Of a stretch of DNA of 64,000 nt, positions 35,735 through 47,143 are shown in pieces. The position numbers and the translations under genes are program-made. How positions within the stretch are numbered: position 1 is the stretch's first letter; each line of letters opens with the position of its first letter. The notes beneath the pieces are model-generated. The model made no database searches. It was not told the DNA's origin and worked only from the letters and a program-made list of their open reading frames with translations. Source of the stretch: Cryptomeria japonica (lineage: Eukaryota; Streptophyta; Pinopsida; Cupressales; Cupressaceae); the NCBI RefSeq assembly GCF_030272615.1, contig NC_081412.1, forward strand, positions 339,008,870-339,072,869. The letters are read 5' to 3'.

Positions 35735-37368
35735 TGTGTAGGGGAAAAAGCGAGACTAGGCTAACATGTCCTATTCCTACCTTTCGACACACATTGTGGA
35801 ATACGAAAGAGCCTAGAGGTATCACACAATTGGCTACTTCTTTTTGTGGAAGAGAGAGCCACGGGCTACCTATTAGGATTTCTATTCCTTTGTTGTAATT
35901 GAAAGATAAAATGATACAAGTTCAATTCCTAATCCCAAAGTCCAAGTATGAACTAATAACAAGATTGCAGAATTAAGATTAAACAATGGAAAGCTGTAAA
36001 CACAAGGACAAGACAAGAATGTAAATGCGTACCCGGAGTTAAAATCTGAGTGAAAATGTTTGGGATGGGGGTGCAAGCGCCACTATCCTGATACTGCCCC
36101 TGAAACTGCTCCTGAAACTGCTGTTCTGCAACCTGAAAAGCTGTCTGAAACTTGCTGTCTGACAGAAGGACCAGGGCGCCCAGTGCCCCTATCCTGGCAG
36201 GACCAGGGCGCCCCCACGCCCTTGTCCTGGTCTTTTGCTCTAAAATTTGCCGTGTTGTTCTGTCTCGGTCCGCTTCTGTCGGATCTACAACTTGTGGCAT
36301 CGTCCGAATCCCGAAACCTGCACTTATATCTGAAAAGGTATGGTGGGCGGCTATATAGGGTTTTGCCTTAGTCAAATCCCCGCTTTGGTGGTTTCCACCT
36401 CCACGAATAGCCAAGTTGTATTGTAAAAGTAGTGTGTGCAGATCTTGTGTGTGTGCAAGATCCTAAAATGCAAGTAAGCAAACTAGAGCAACCTAGAAAG
36501 TAAACCCTAATTGCTTGTACATGATAATGTAAGTGCTCCAAATCAAGATGCAAAGTGATCTAAAGCATGAATACAAATGATATGATGAAGCTTATGCAAA
36601 GACATGAAAACAACATGAAATCATACCCAACCCCAAGGGAGGGGTACAAGCCAATCTTCAGTCGATGATCCCTTATTGTTCTTCAATGCCTTCAAAGCCC
36701 TAAATGGATGAATGAAATTGATGGATGCTTGATGGATGGATGTTGAATGTTGTTGAAGTCTTCAAAGATCTGCTCTTTCGCTGCATAGACGGTCCTTAAA
36801 ACCAAAATTCTGGATCCTTTCAAATGAAGAAAGAGAGCTCTTATATATGAAACCCTAGGTCATAATTTCAACTTTTGGCCAACCTAGAGATTGAATCTCC
36901 TGCCAATTTCTTGAGGTTAAGCTTTATTTTATGATTGGATTGCGTCCCTGAAATTTCGGGAAAAATGTCCGGGACCGTGTGCACGCCGGGTGCCATGGTC
37001 CCGACAACTTTTCACCAAATTTTCAGGGCCGTCGGATATGATGATTTTTGAGCGAATCCCGAAGTTACAGGTGATTTCAAGATGTTTTGACCCCCGAAAT
37101 CAAGCCCCCAAGTTCAAAATAGGACCTAATTAGGGTTTTTGATTAAATGATGTATTGGAAGAATAAAATGAAAGGGGCACACTTTAATAAAAAGGGCCCA
37201 ACTTTATGATATGGGAGATGATAAAATAGAACCCTAGACCTAATTAATTTAATTAATTAAGTGCTAAAGGGGAAATGCAATGCAAAATGCAAAATGCGCC
37301 AAGGCGGGTGCTAAACTAGGTGTGAAATTGTACCACCCTAGCAAGTGCGTACAATTTACGACGCTACA
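35735..37368 (-). repeat. 5' LTR of the 8.4-kb retrotransposon (1,634 bp)
   Basis: The upstream LTR on the minus strand begins TGTAGCGTCG at 37368 and ends CCCCTACACA at 35735. It carries two GGACCAGGG minisatellite units (36168-36230) and a GC-rich core. It is the more complete LTR of the pair, retaining 63 bp around 35988-36050 that the 3' LTR has lost. Confidence 0.93.
36351..36357 (-). promoter_or_regulatory. TATA-box candidate in the 5' LTR
   Basis: The sequence CTATATAG is conserved at the same place in all three LTR copies of this family (also near 2073 and 29527). On the minus strand it lies about 1.0 kb from the LTR start, which would leave an R/U5 portion of roughly 600 bp. Only the motif and its conservation support it. 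Confidence 0.3.
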
Positions 37369-37373
37369 CTAAG
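37369..37373 (+). repeat. Target-site duplication CTAAG, right copy
   Basis: Exact partner of 28980-28984. The 98 bases that follow, to 37471, are the right end of the interrupted 4.1-kb element. Confidence 0.92.
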
Positions 37374-37471
37374 TTGGCCATTCAAACTGACTTATTTTAA
37401 TCATTCGCAAATGCCGGGCAAATTTTTGAAATGGGCCTATAAACTTGACTCAATTTTAATTAGTCCCAACA

Positions 37472-40106
37472 CAAGGTTTCAAGATGCAAGCTCTGATTCT
37501 AGAGCCAGTAGCATCAAAATTCAATTTTGATGTACAACAAGGTTTCAAGATGCAAGTCTTGATTCTAGAGCTAGTAGCATCAAAATTTGATTTTGACGCA
37601 CATCGTGCTCTTAGAACCCCATTTAGAAGCGTGTGGCTCGAGAGCTCCAGTTTCAAAACATCAAAATCAATGTTTAAAGGCACAACAAGGTTTCAAGACA
37701 CAAGTCCCGATAGTCAAGCTGATAGCATCAAAACACAATTTTGAGAAATATGGTGTTCTTAGAACCTCATTTCAGAGGTTGTGCCTCAAGAAGCAAGTCC
37801 CTATGCCGGAGCCTGTAGCGTCAAAATTCCATTTTCACCAACATCAATCTCTTAGAAGCTCATTTTGGAGCTTGTACCTCGGAAGATCCAGTTTTGGAGC
37901 ATCAAAATCAATGTTTAGACGCACAACAAGCTTTCAAGATGCAAATCCTGATACTAGAGTCAATAGCGTCAAAATCTAATTTTGGCGTACATCATGCCCT
38001 TAGAAATTCATTTCGAAGCTTGTGCGTCGAAAGCCCCAGTTTTGGAGCATCAAAATCAGTGTTTTGAGGCACAACAAGGTTTCAAGATCTAAGCCCTAAT
38101 TCTAGAGCCAGTAGCATCAAAATTCAATTTTGATGCACATCGTGCTCTTTGAACCCTGTCTTATAAATTATGCCTCAAAAGCCCTAGGTTTTGTCCATCA
38201 AAATCGATGTTTAGAGGCATAACAAGATTTGAAGATGCAAGTCCTGATTTTATAGCCGGTAGCGTCAAGATTTCATTTTGAATCACATCGTGGTCTTAGA
38301 ACCTTGTTTTGGAGCTTATGCCTCAAAATCTTCAGTTACGAAGCATCAAAATTGGTGTTTGGAGGCACAACTAGATTTCAAGATGCAAGTCCCTATTCTG
38401 GAGCCTTTATTGTCAAAATGTGATTTTGATGCACATCATGCTCTTCGAACCTTGTTTCGGAGCGTGTGGCTCCAAAGCTCCATTTTCAAAACATCAAAAT
38501 CAGTGTTTAAAGGCACAATAAGGTTTCAAGACACAAGTCCCTATTCTCAAGCTGATAGCCTCAAAACACGATTTTGACAAACATGGTGTTTTTAGAACCT
38601 CATTTCGGAGGTTGTGCCTCAAAAGCCTCATTTTTGGAGAATAAAAATTAGTGTTTGGAGGCACGACAAGGTTTCAAGACACAATTCCCAATTCCAGAGT
38701 CGGTAGCGTGAAAATGCAATTTTGATGTACATCATGCTCTTAGAACCTCATTTAGGAGCTTGTGCCTTGAAAGCCCTAATTTTGGACCATAAAAATCAGT
38801 GTTTGGAGGCACAACAAGGTTTCAAGAAGCAAGTCCCTATTTCGGAGTCTGTAGCATCAAAATTCCATTTTTACGCACATCATTCTCTTAGAAGCCCATT
38901 TGGGAACTTGTGTCTCGAAAGACCCAGTTTTGGAGCATCAAAATCAATGTATCGAGGCACAACAAGCATTCAAGATGCAAGCCCCGATTCTAGAAACAGT
39001 AGCATCAAAATTCAATTTTGATCCACATTGTGCTCTTAGAACCCTGTTTTACAAATTGTACCTCAAAAGCCCCAGTTTTGGAGCATCAAAATAGATGTTT
39101 GGAGGTACAACAAAGGTTTCAAAATCTTCATTTTTCAAACATAAAAATTGGTGTTTGGAGGCAGAACAAGCTTTAAAGACCCAAGTCCCTATTTCGGAGC
39201 CTATAGTTTCAAAATTTTGATTTTGATGCACATCATGCTCTTAGAACCTCGTTTCGGAGCGTGTGGCTCGAAAGCTCCAGTTTCAAAACATCAAAATCAA
39301 TGTTTAAAGGCACAACAAGGTTTCAAGACACAAATCCCGATTCTCAAGCTGATAGTATTCAAAACACGATTTTGACAAGCATGGTGTTCTTAGAACTTGA
39401 TTTCGGAGGTTGTGCCTCAAAATCCTCGTTTTTTGAGCATAAAAATTAGTGTTTGGAGGCACAACAAGATTTCAAGGCACAACTCCCAATTCCAGAGTCG
39501 GTAACGTCAAAATGCAATTTTGATGTACATTGTGATCTTAGAACCTCATTACGGAGATTGTGCCTTGAAAGCCTTGATTTTGGAACATCAAAATTAGCGT
39601 CAAAATCAATGTTTCGAGGCACAACAAGCATTCAAGATGCAAGCCCTGATTCTAGAGCCAGTAGATTCAAAATTCAATTTTTGATACACATTGTGCTCTT
39701 AGAACCCTGTTTTAGAAATTGTGCCTCAAAAGCCCCAGTTTTGGAGTATCAAAATCAGTGTTTGGAGGCGAAACAAGGTTTCAAGATGCAAGTCGTGTTT
39801 CTAGAGCCGGTACCGTCAAAATTTGATTTTGACGCACATTGCGCTCTTAGAACCTTGTTTTGGAGCTTATGCCTCAAAATCTTCGGTTTCGAAGCATCAA
39901 AATTGGTGTTTGGAGGCACAACAAGGTTTCAAGACGCAAGTCCCTATTCTAGAGCCTGTAGTGTGAAAACATGATTTTGATGCACATCGTGCTCTTAGAA
40001 CCTCGTTTTAGAGCATGTGGCTCGAAAGTTCTAGTTTCAAAATATCAAAATCAATGTTTGAAGGCACAACAAGGTTTCACAACACAAGTCCCAATTTTCA
40101 AGCTGA
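37472..40106 (+). repeat. 148-bp satellite array, + orientation, block 3
   Basis: The satellite resumes with CAAGGTTTCAAGATGC, the right-hand target copy of the 4.1-kb element. About 18 monomers follow. A D-type monomer is fused to an E type near 37530 (TTTTGATGTACAACAAGG), and shortened monomers occur near 37790 and 39100. The block ends in a G monomer at CAAGCTGA, where a 787-bp solo LTR is inserted. Confidence 0.95.
40102..40106 (+). repeat. Target-site duplication GCTGA, left copy
   Basis: Occurs again at 40894-40898. Removing the insert and one copy restores the G-type text TCAAGCTGATAGC. Confidence 0.9.
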
Positions 40107-40893
40107 TGTTAGCATTCCCAAAGATACTGAGAGGGGGGGGGTGAATCAGTATTTGACCAGTATAATAATTTTCTTAAGTTATAACATAAAAAGCAAATCA
40201 AAACTGTGTATCGGTAAACGAAAAATAATGCAGTAAAGAAGAATAATAACCACAGCATAAGAAACACACCATAACACAATATTTTAACGAGGAAACCCAG
40301 TGTGGGAAAAACCTCGGTGGGATTTGTGACCCACAATATTCACTTACTAGCCAATAAGAGAATATTACTACTTACAATAGGGGCCTGCACATGCAGGAAG
40401 GCCAAGTGCCTAGAGCTCACTGCTCAATTACAAAGAAGTCACATTGACTTACAAAAATGGATTATACAAATCCAATGTCTTGTACTGCTTCAGATTAGCA
40501 TCCACTATGCCAAATTCAGTGCCGGTTTAAGCTTTGCTACATACATAAACCCTTATCCAATAATTCACATATTAGGTCTGCAATTATCTTTCCATACTTC
40601 GTGTTCTAAATGATCTACAATGATCTCATACATATATGAGTTGTATTACAATCCACCAAGTTTGCTTACAAAAAGATTTTACAATTAATTACAAAATATA
40701 TATACACAAAATTCCTCTCAACCATGGTGCCGATAATCTTCTTTTTCGGTGTCGATGATCTATATGCCGGTGTAGAGTCTGCCGGTGCCGGTGCCTGTGT
40801 CTACCTACCGCTATCACATGATTGTAAGGTTGCCATCAATGACAATACCTTCATTCACCTACACTTTCTCATTGGAGTGTGCATTTGCCAACA
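40107..40893. mobile_element. 787-bp solo LTR of a second family
   Basis: It begins TGTTAGCATTCCC and ends CATTTGCCAACA, with TGTT/AACA inverted ends and a perfect GCTGA target duplication. A nine-base G run lies near the left end (40133-40141). A conserved-looking hairpin follows at 40288-40316 (CGAGG...CCTCG, with an inner CCCA/TGGG pair). It shares no sequence with the 1.6-kb LTR family and contains no coding frame worth naming. A solo LTR is the simplest reading; a short LTR-like non-autonomous element is the alternative. The orientation is not determined. Confidence 0.85.
40288..40316. other. Hairpin in the 787-bp solo LTR
   Basis: The outer arms CGAGG (40288-40292) and CCTCG (40312-40316) enclose a second pair, CCCA (40296-40299) and TGGG (40303-40306), with A-rich spacers. 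It could be a structured part of the LTR transcript. Confidence 0.5.
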
Positions 40894-40994
40894 GCTGATA
40901 GCACCAAAACACTATTTTAAAAAATATGGTGTTCTTAGAACCTCATTTCAGAGGTTGTGCCTCAAAAGCCTCATTTTTGGAGCATAAAAAATAG

Positions 40995-42013
40995 TGTTTG
41001 GAGGCACAACAAGGTTCCAAGACACAAGTCCCAATTCCACAGTGGCTAGCACCAAAATGCAATTTTGATGTACATCGTGCTCTTGGAACCTCATTTCGGA
41101 GCTTGTTCCTTGAAAGCCTTGATTTTGCCACATGAAAATAAATGTTTTGAGGCAAAACAAGGTTTCAAGAAACAAGTCCCTATTCCGGATCCTGTAGCGT
41201 CAAAATTCCATTTTGATGCACATCATTCTCTTAGAAGCTTATTTTGGAGCTTCTACCTCGAAAGACCCAGTTTTGGGGCATCAAAATCAATGTTTGGAGG
41301 CACAACAAGGTTTCAAGATGGAAGTCCTGATTCTAGAGTCAATAGCGTCAAAATCTGATTTTGGCACACAACGTGCTCTTAGAAACTCATTTCGAAGCTT
41401 GTGCCTCGAAAGCCCTGGATTTGGAGCATCAAAATCAGTGTTTTGAGGCTCAACAAAGTTTCAAGATGCAAGCCTCGATTCTAGAGCTAGAACCATCAAA
41501 ATTCAAGTTTGATGCATATTATGCTCTTAGAACCCTATTTTGGAAATTGTGCCTCAAAAGCCCCAGTTTTGGAGCATCAAAATCAATATTTGGAGGCATG
41601 ACAAGGTTTCAATATGCAAGTCCTGATTCTGGAGCCGGTAGTGTCAAAATTTGATTTTGACGCACATCACGCTCTTAGAACCTTGTTTTGGAGCTTATGC
41701 CTCAAAATCTTCGATTTCGAAGCATCAAAATCGGTGCTTGGAGGCGCCACAAGCTTTCAAGACGCAAGTCCCTATTCCGGAGCTTGTAGTGTCAAAACAT
41801 CATTTTGATGCACATCGTGCTCTTAGAACCTCATTTCGGAGCGTGTGGCTTGAAAGCTCCAGTTTCAAAACATCAAAATCAATGTTTAAAGACACAAGTC
41901 TCAATTCTCAAGTTGATAGCGTCAAAACACTATTTTGACAAATGTGGTGTTCTTAAAACCTCATTTTGGAGGTTGTGCCTCAAAAGGCTCATTTTTGGAG
42001 CATAAAAATTATT
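40995..42013 (+). repeat. Complete seven-monomer higher-order unit (A-B-C-D-E-F-G)
   Basis: Monomer starts lie near 40995, 41143, 41292, 41440, 41588, 41736 and 41884, with the next A near 42014. Each type carries its diagnostic words: A CAATTTTGATGTACATCG; B CATCATTCTCTTAGAAGC; C TCTAGAGTCAATAGC; D a diverged CTATTTTGGAAATTGTG; E GGAGCTTATGCCTCAAAATC; F CAAGCTTTCAAGACGC; G TTTAAAG, then CAAATGTGGTGTTC. The G monomer has lost about 20 bp, so the unit is about 1,019 bp rather than 1,036. Confidence 0.8.
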
Positions 42014-43640
42014 GTTTGGAGGCACAATAAAGTTTCAAGACACAAGTCCCTATTCCAAAGTCGGTACCATCAAAATGCAATTTTGATGTACATCGTGCTC
42101 TTAGAACCTCATTTCGGAGCTTGTGCCTTGAAAGCCCTGATTTTGGAACATCTAAGTCAATGTTTGCAGGCACGAAAAGGTTCCAAGAAGCAAGTCCCTA
42201 TTCTGGAGCTTGTATCCTCAAAATTCCATTTTGACACACATCATTCTCTTAGAATCTCATTTCAGAGCTTGTGTTTGGAAAGACCCAGATTTCGAGCATC
42301 AAAATCAATGTTCGGGGGCACAACAAGGTTTCAAGATGCAAGTCCAGATTCTAGAGTCAATAATGCCAAAATCTACTTTTCGCGCACATCGTGCTTTTAG
42401 AACCTCATTTCAAAGCTTGTGCCTCCAAAGGCCCAGTTTTGGAGCATCAAAATCTGTGTTTTGAGACGCAACAAGGTTTCAAAATGGAAGTCCCGATTTT
42501 CTAGCTGATAGCGTCCAAACATGATTTTGAAAAATATGGTGTTCTTAGAACCTCATTTCGAAGGTTGTGCCTCAAAAGCCTTGTTTTTGGAGCATAAAAA
42601 TTAGTGTTTGGAGGCACAACAAGGTTTCAAGACTCAAGTCCCAATTCGAGAGTTGGTAGCGTCAAAATGCAATTTTGATGTACATTGTGCTCTTAGAACC
42701 TCATTTTGGAGCTTGTGCCTTGAAATCCCAGATTTTGGAACATCAAAATTAATGTTTTGAGGCACAACAAAGTTTCAAGAAGAAAGTTCTTATTCCGGAG
42801 CCTGTAGCGTCAAAATTCCATTTTAATGCACATTATTCTCTTAGAAGCTCATTTCGGAGCTTGTGCCTCGAAAGACCTAGTTTCAGAGCGTCAAAATCAA
42901 TGTTTGGAGGCACAACAAGGCTTCAAGATGCAAGCCATGATTCTAGAGCTAGGAGCATCAAAATTTAATTTTGGCGCACATTGTGCTCTTAGAACCCTGT
43001 TTTAGAAATTGTGCCTCAAAAGCCCTAGGTTTGGAGCATCAAAATCTATGTTTGGAGGCACAACAAGATTTCAAGATGCAAGTCTTGATTCAAGAGCCGA
43101 TAGCATCAAAATTTGATTTTGATGCAAATCATGGTCTTAGATCCTTGTTTTGGAGCTTATGGCTCAAAATCTTCAGTTTCGAAGCATCAAAATTGGTGTT
43201 TGGAGGCACAGCAAGATTTTAAGACACAAGTCCCTATTCTGGAGCCTGTATTCTCAAAACGTGATTTTGATGCACATCATGCTCTTAGAACCTTGTTTCG
43301 GAGCGTATGGCTTGAAAGTTCCAGTTTCAAATCATCAAAATCAATGTTTAAAGGCACAACAAGGTTTCAAGACATAAGTCCTGATTCTCAAGCTGATAGC
43401 GTAAAACACAATTTTGACAAACATGGTGTTCTTACAACCTCATTTCGGAGGTTGTGCCTCAAAACCCTAATTTTTGGAGCATAAAAATTAGTGTTTGGAG
43501 GCACAAGGTTTCAAGACACAAGTCCTGAATCTCAAGATGATAGAGTCAAAACATAATTTTGACAAACATGGTGTTCTTAAAACCTCATTTCAGAGGTTGT
43601 GCCTCAAAAGCCTCGTTTTTGGAGTATAAAATTAGTGTTT

Positions 43641-44962
43641 GGAGGCACAACAAGGTTTCAAGACACAAGTCCCAATTCCAGAGTCGGCAGCATCAAAATG
43701 CAATTTTGATGTACATCGTGCTCTTAGAACCTCGTTTTGGAGCTTGTGCCTTGAAAGCCCCAATTTTGGAACATCAAAATCATTGTTTGGAGGCACAACA
43801 AGGTTTCAAGATGCATGTCCCGATTCTCGTGCTGGTAGCATCAAAATTCAATTTTGATGCACATCGTTCTCTTAGAACCTTGTTTCAAAGCTTGCACCTT
43901 GAACACCCCAGTTTCAGAACATCAAAATTGGTGTTTGGATGCACAACAAGGTTTCAAGTTGCAAGTCCCAATTCCAGAGCCGGTAGTGTCAAAATGCGAT
44001 TTTGAAGGAAATTGTGCTCTTAGAACCTTATTTAGGAGCTTGTCCCTCGAAAGCCCCGGTTTGGGAGCATCAAAATTGGTGTTTGGAGGCACAAGGTTGC
44101 AAGAAGCAAGTCGCCATTTTGGAGGCGGCAGCGTAAAAAAGTGATTTTGACGCACATGGTCCTCTTAGAGCATCGCTAGTAGAGCTTGTCCCTCCAAAGC
44201 TCCGATTTTGAAACATCGAAATCAGTGTTAGGAGGCACAACAAGGTTTCAAGATGCAAGTCCCGATTCTAGAGTCAATAGCGTTAAAATCTGATTTTGGT
44301 GCACATTGTGCTCTTCGAACCTCATTTCGAACCTTGTGCCTCAAAAGCCCCAGTTTCAGAGCATCAAAATCAGTGTTTTTTGGCACAACAAGGTTTCAAG
44401 ATGCAAGCCCGATTCTAGAGCCAGTAGAATCAAAATTCAATTTTGATTTACATTGTTCTCTTAGAACCCTATTTTAGAAATTGTGCCTCAAAAGCCCCAG
44501 TTTTGGAGCATCAAAATCAATGTTTGGAGGCACAACAAGGTTTCAAGATGCAAGTCTTGATTCTGGAGATGGTAGCATTAAAATTTGATTTTTACGCAGA
44601 TCGTGCTCTTAGAACCTTGTTTTGGAGCTTATGCCTTAGAATATTTGGTTTCGAAGCATGAAAATTGTTGTTTGGAGGCACAACAAGCTTTCAATGGGCA
44701 AGTCCATATTCCAGAGCCTGTGGTGTCAAAAAGTGATTTTGATTCACATCATTCTCTTAGAACCTCGTTTCGGAGCATGTGGCTCCAAAGCTCCATTTTC
44801 AAAACATAAAAATCAATGTTTAAAGGCACAACAAGGTTTCAAGATAGAAGTCTCGATTCTCAAGCTGATAGCGTCAAAACATGATTTTGACAAACATGGT
44901 GTTCTTAGAACCTCATTTCGGAGGTTGTGCCTCAAAAGCCTCATTTTTTGAACATAAAAATT
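43641..44962 (+). repeat. Nine-monomer unit A-H-I-J-C-D-E-F-G
   Basis: The interval from one G/A boundary to the next is 1,322 bp, nine monomers of about 147 bp. H, I and J (43785-44228) take the place of B. This shows that the module is inserted in register into the normal order. Confidence 0.75.
43785..44228 (+). repeat. H-I-J satellite module 5 (intact)
   Basis: Three full-length monomers with diagnostic words: H ATCGTTCTCTTAGAACC and CTTGCACCTTGAACACC; I GAGCTTGTCCCTCGAAAGCC; J GGCACAAGGTTGCAAG and ACGCACATGGTCCTC. It is the best-preserved example in the window. Confidence 0.8.
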
Positions 44963-45701
44963 AGTGTTTGGAGACACAACAAGGTTTCAAGACACAAGTC
45001 CCAATTCTAGAGTCGGTAGCGTCAAAATTCAATTTTGATGTACATTGTGCTCTTTGGACATCATTTCGGAGCTTATGCCTTGAAAGCCCTGACTTTGGGA
45101 CATAACAATCACTGTTTGGAGGCATAAAAAGGTTTCCAGAAGCAAGTCCCTATTTCGGAGCCTCAAAATTCCATTTTGACGCACATCATTCTCTTAGAAG
45201 CTCATTTGGGAACTTGTGCCTCGAAAGACCCAGTTTTGGAGCGTCAAAATCAATGTTTCGAGGCACAACAAGATTTCAAGATGCAAGGCTCGATTCTAGA
45301 GCCAGTAGCATCAAAATTCAATTTTGATGCACATTGTGCTCTTAGAACTCTGTTTTAGAAATTGTGCCTCAAAAGCCCAGTTTTGGAGCATCAAAATCGA
45401 TATTTGGAGGAACAAAAATCTTTCAAGATGCAAGTCTTGATTCTGGAGCCGGTAGCGTCAAAATTTTATATTGACGCACATCGTGCTCTTAAAACCTTGT
45501 TTTAGAGGTTATGCCTCAAAATCTTTTGTTTTGAAGCTTCGAAATTGGTGTTTGGAGGCAGAACAAGCTTTCAAGACACAATTCCCTATTTCAGAGCTTG
45601 TAGTGTCAAAACGTTATTTTGAGGTACATCACGCTCTTAAAACCTCATTTCGGAGCGTGTGGCTTGAAAGCTCCAGTTTCAAAACACGATTTTGACAAAC
45701 A

Positions 45702-46403
45702 TGGTGTTCTTAGAACCTGATTTCAGAGGTTGTGCCTCAAAATCCTCATTTTTGGAGCATAAAATTTAGTGTTTGGAGGCAAAACAAGGTTTCAAGGCAC
45801 AAGTCCCGATTCTAGAGTCAATAGCGTCAAAATCTGATTTTGATGCACATCATGCTCTTAGAACCTCATTTCGAAGCTTGTGCCTCAAAAGTCTCAGTTT
45901 CGGTGCATCAAAATCAGTGTTTTGAGGCAAAACAAGGTTTCAAGATCCAAGCCCCGATTCTAGAGCTAGTAGAACCCCGTGTTATAAATTGTGTCTCAAA
46001 AGCCCCAATTTTGGATCATTAAAATGGATGATTGGAGGCACAACAAGGTTTGAAGATGCAAGTCCTGATTCTGGAGCCGGTAGCGTAAAAATTTCATTTT
46101 GATGCACATCCTGTTGTTAGAACCTTGTTTTGGAGCTTATGCCTCAAAATCTTCAGTTTCGAAGCATCAAAATTGGTGTTTGGGGGTACAACAAGCTTTC
46201 AAGATGCAAGTCCCTATTCCAGAGCCTGTAGTGTCAAAACGTGATTTTGATGCACATACGCTCTTAGAACATCGTTTGAGGGCGTGTGGCTCGAAAGCTC
46301 CCGTTTCAAAAACATCAAAATCAATGTTAAAAGGCACAACAAGGTTTCAAGACACAAGTCCGGATTCTCAAGCTGATAGCATCAAAACATGATTTTGACA
46401 AAC
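45702..46403 (+). repeat. Five-monomer tandem duplication, copy 1, with a 37-bp deletion
   Basis: It starts TGGTGTTCTTAGAACCTGAT and is nearly identical to 46404-47143. Relative to copy 2 it lacks 37 bp near 45970: AGCTAGTAG is followed directly by AACCCCG. TAG occurs at both edges of the missing segment in copy 2. It is preceded near 45685 by a separate 75-bp loss, seen by comparison with 48090-48165. Confidence 0.85.
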
Positions 46404-47143
46404 ATGGTGTTCTTAGAACCTGATTTCAGAGGTTGTGCCTCAAAATCCTCATTTTTGGAGCATAAAATTTAGTGTTTGGAGGCAAAACAAGGTTTCAAGG
46501 CACAAGTCCCGATTCTAGAGTCAATAGCGTCAAAATCTGATTTTGATGCACATCGTGCTCTTAGAACCTCATTTCGAAGCTTGTGCCTCGAAAGTCTCAG
46601 TTTCGGTGTATCAAAATCAGTGTTTTGAGGCAAAACAAGGTTTCAAGATCCAAGCCCCGATTCTAGAGCTAGTAGCATCTAAATTAAATTTTGATGCACA
46701 TTGTGCTCTTAGAACCCCGTGTTATAAATTGTGTCTCAAAAGCCCCAATTTTGGATCATTAAAATGGATGTTTGGAGGCACAACAAGGTTTGAAGATGCA
46801 AGTCCTGATTCTGGAGCCGGTAGCGTAAAAATTTCATTTTGATGCACATCCTGTTCTTAGAACCTTGTTTTGGAGCTTATGCCTCAAAATCTTCAGTTTC
46901 GAAGCATCAAAATTGGTGTTTGGGGGTACAACAAGCTTTCAAGATGCAAGTCCCTATTCCAGAGCCTGTAGTGTCAAAACGTGATTTTGATGCACATACG
47001 CTCTTAGAACATCGTTTGAGGGCGTGTGGCTCGAAAGCTCCTGTTTCAAAAACATCAAAATCAATGTTAAAAGGCACAACAAGGTTTCAAGACACAAGTC
47101 CGGATTCTCAAGCTGATAGCATCAAAACATGATTTTGACAAAC
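46404..47143 (+). repeat. Five-monomer tandem duplication, copy 2 (740 bp)
   Basis: The length is exactly five 148-bp monomers. It differs from copy 1 at only a few bases apart from the 37-bp gap. The match with 48180-48919 is also strong at an offset of about 1,776 bp, twelve monomers, and continues to about 47297/49073. Confidence 0.85.

Larger units (their letters stand above)
28985..37368 (-). mobile_element. Complete non-autonomous LTR retrotransposon, Ty3/gypsy-like, 8.4 kb
   Basis: Two long LTRs (28985-30522 and 35735-37368) flank a 5.2-kb internal region, with TG...CA ends and a CTAAG target duplication. The minus strand is set by three agreeing signals: the primer-binding-site candidate beside 35735, the polypurine tract beside 30522, and the coding frames. 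On that strand the order is LTR, PBS, acidic leader protein, aspartic protease, G-patch, about 1.9 kb without a gene, PPT, LTR. I see no reverse transcriptase, RNase H or integrase motif in any frame. Movement would have needed proteins from a related element. The LTRs look very similar base for base but differ by a 63-bp deletion and smaller indels, so insertion was not very recent. It lies inside the 4.1-kb element. Confidence 0.93.
24998..37471. mobile_element. Unidentified 4.1-kb LTR-type element, split by a nested retrotransposon
   Basis: It begins TGTTGTTCACC, ends TAGTCCCAACA, and is flanked by a perfect CAAGG duplication. TG...CA ends in a five-base inverted repeat (TGTTG/CAACA) plus a 5-bp target duplication are the hallmark of LTR retrotransposon integration. 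Excluding the nested element at 28985-37368 and its extra target copy, the length is about 4,085 bp (24998-28984 plus 37374-37471). I see no second copy of its first or last hundred bases inside it, no primer-binding site and no long open frame. A very long solo LTR is therefore the simplest reading; a degraded internal region is the alternative. Its middle holds a G-box-rich GC island and a run of small hairpins, annotated separately. Confidence 0.75.

Noticed and set aside
28985-37368. Plus-strand orientation for the retrotransposon
   Set aside because: The PPT, PBS candidate and coding frames all agree on the minus strand. No PBS starting TGG lies after 30522 on the + strand.
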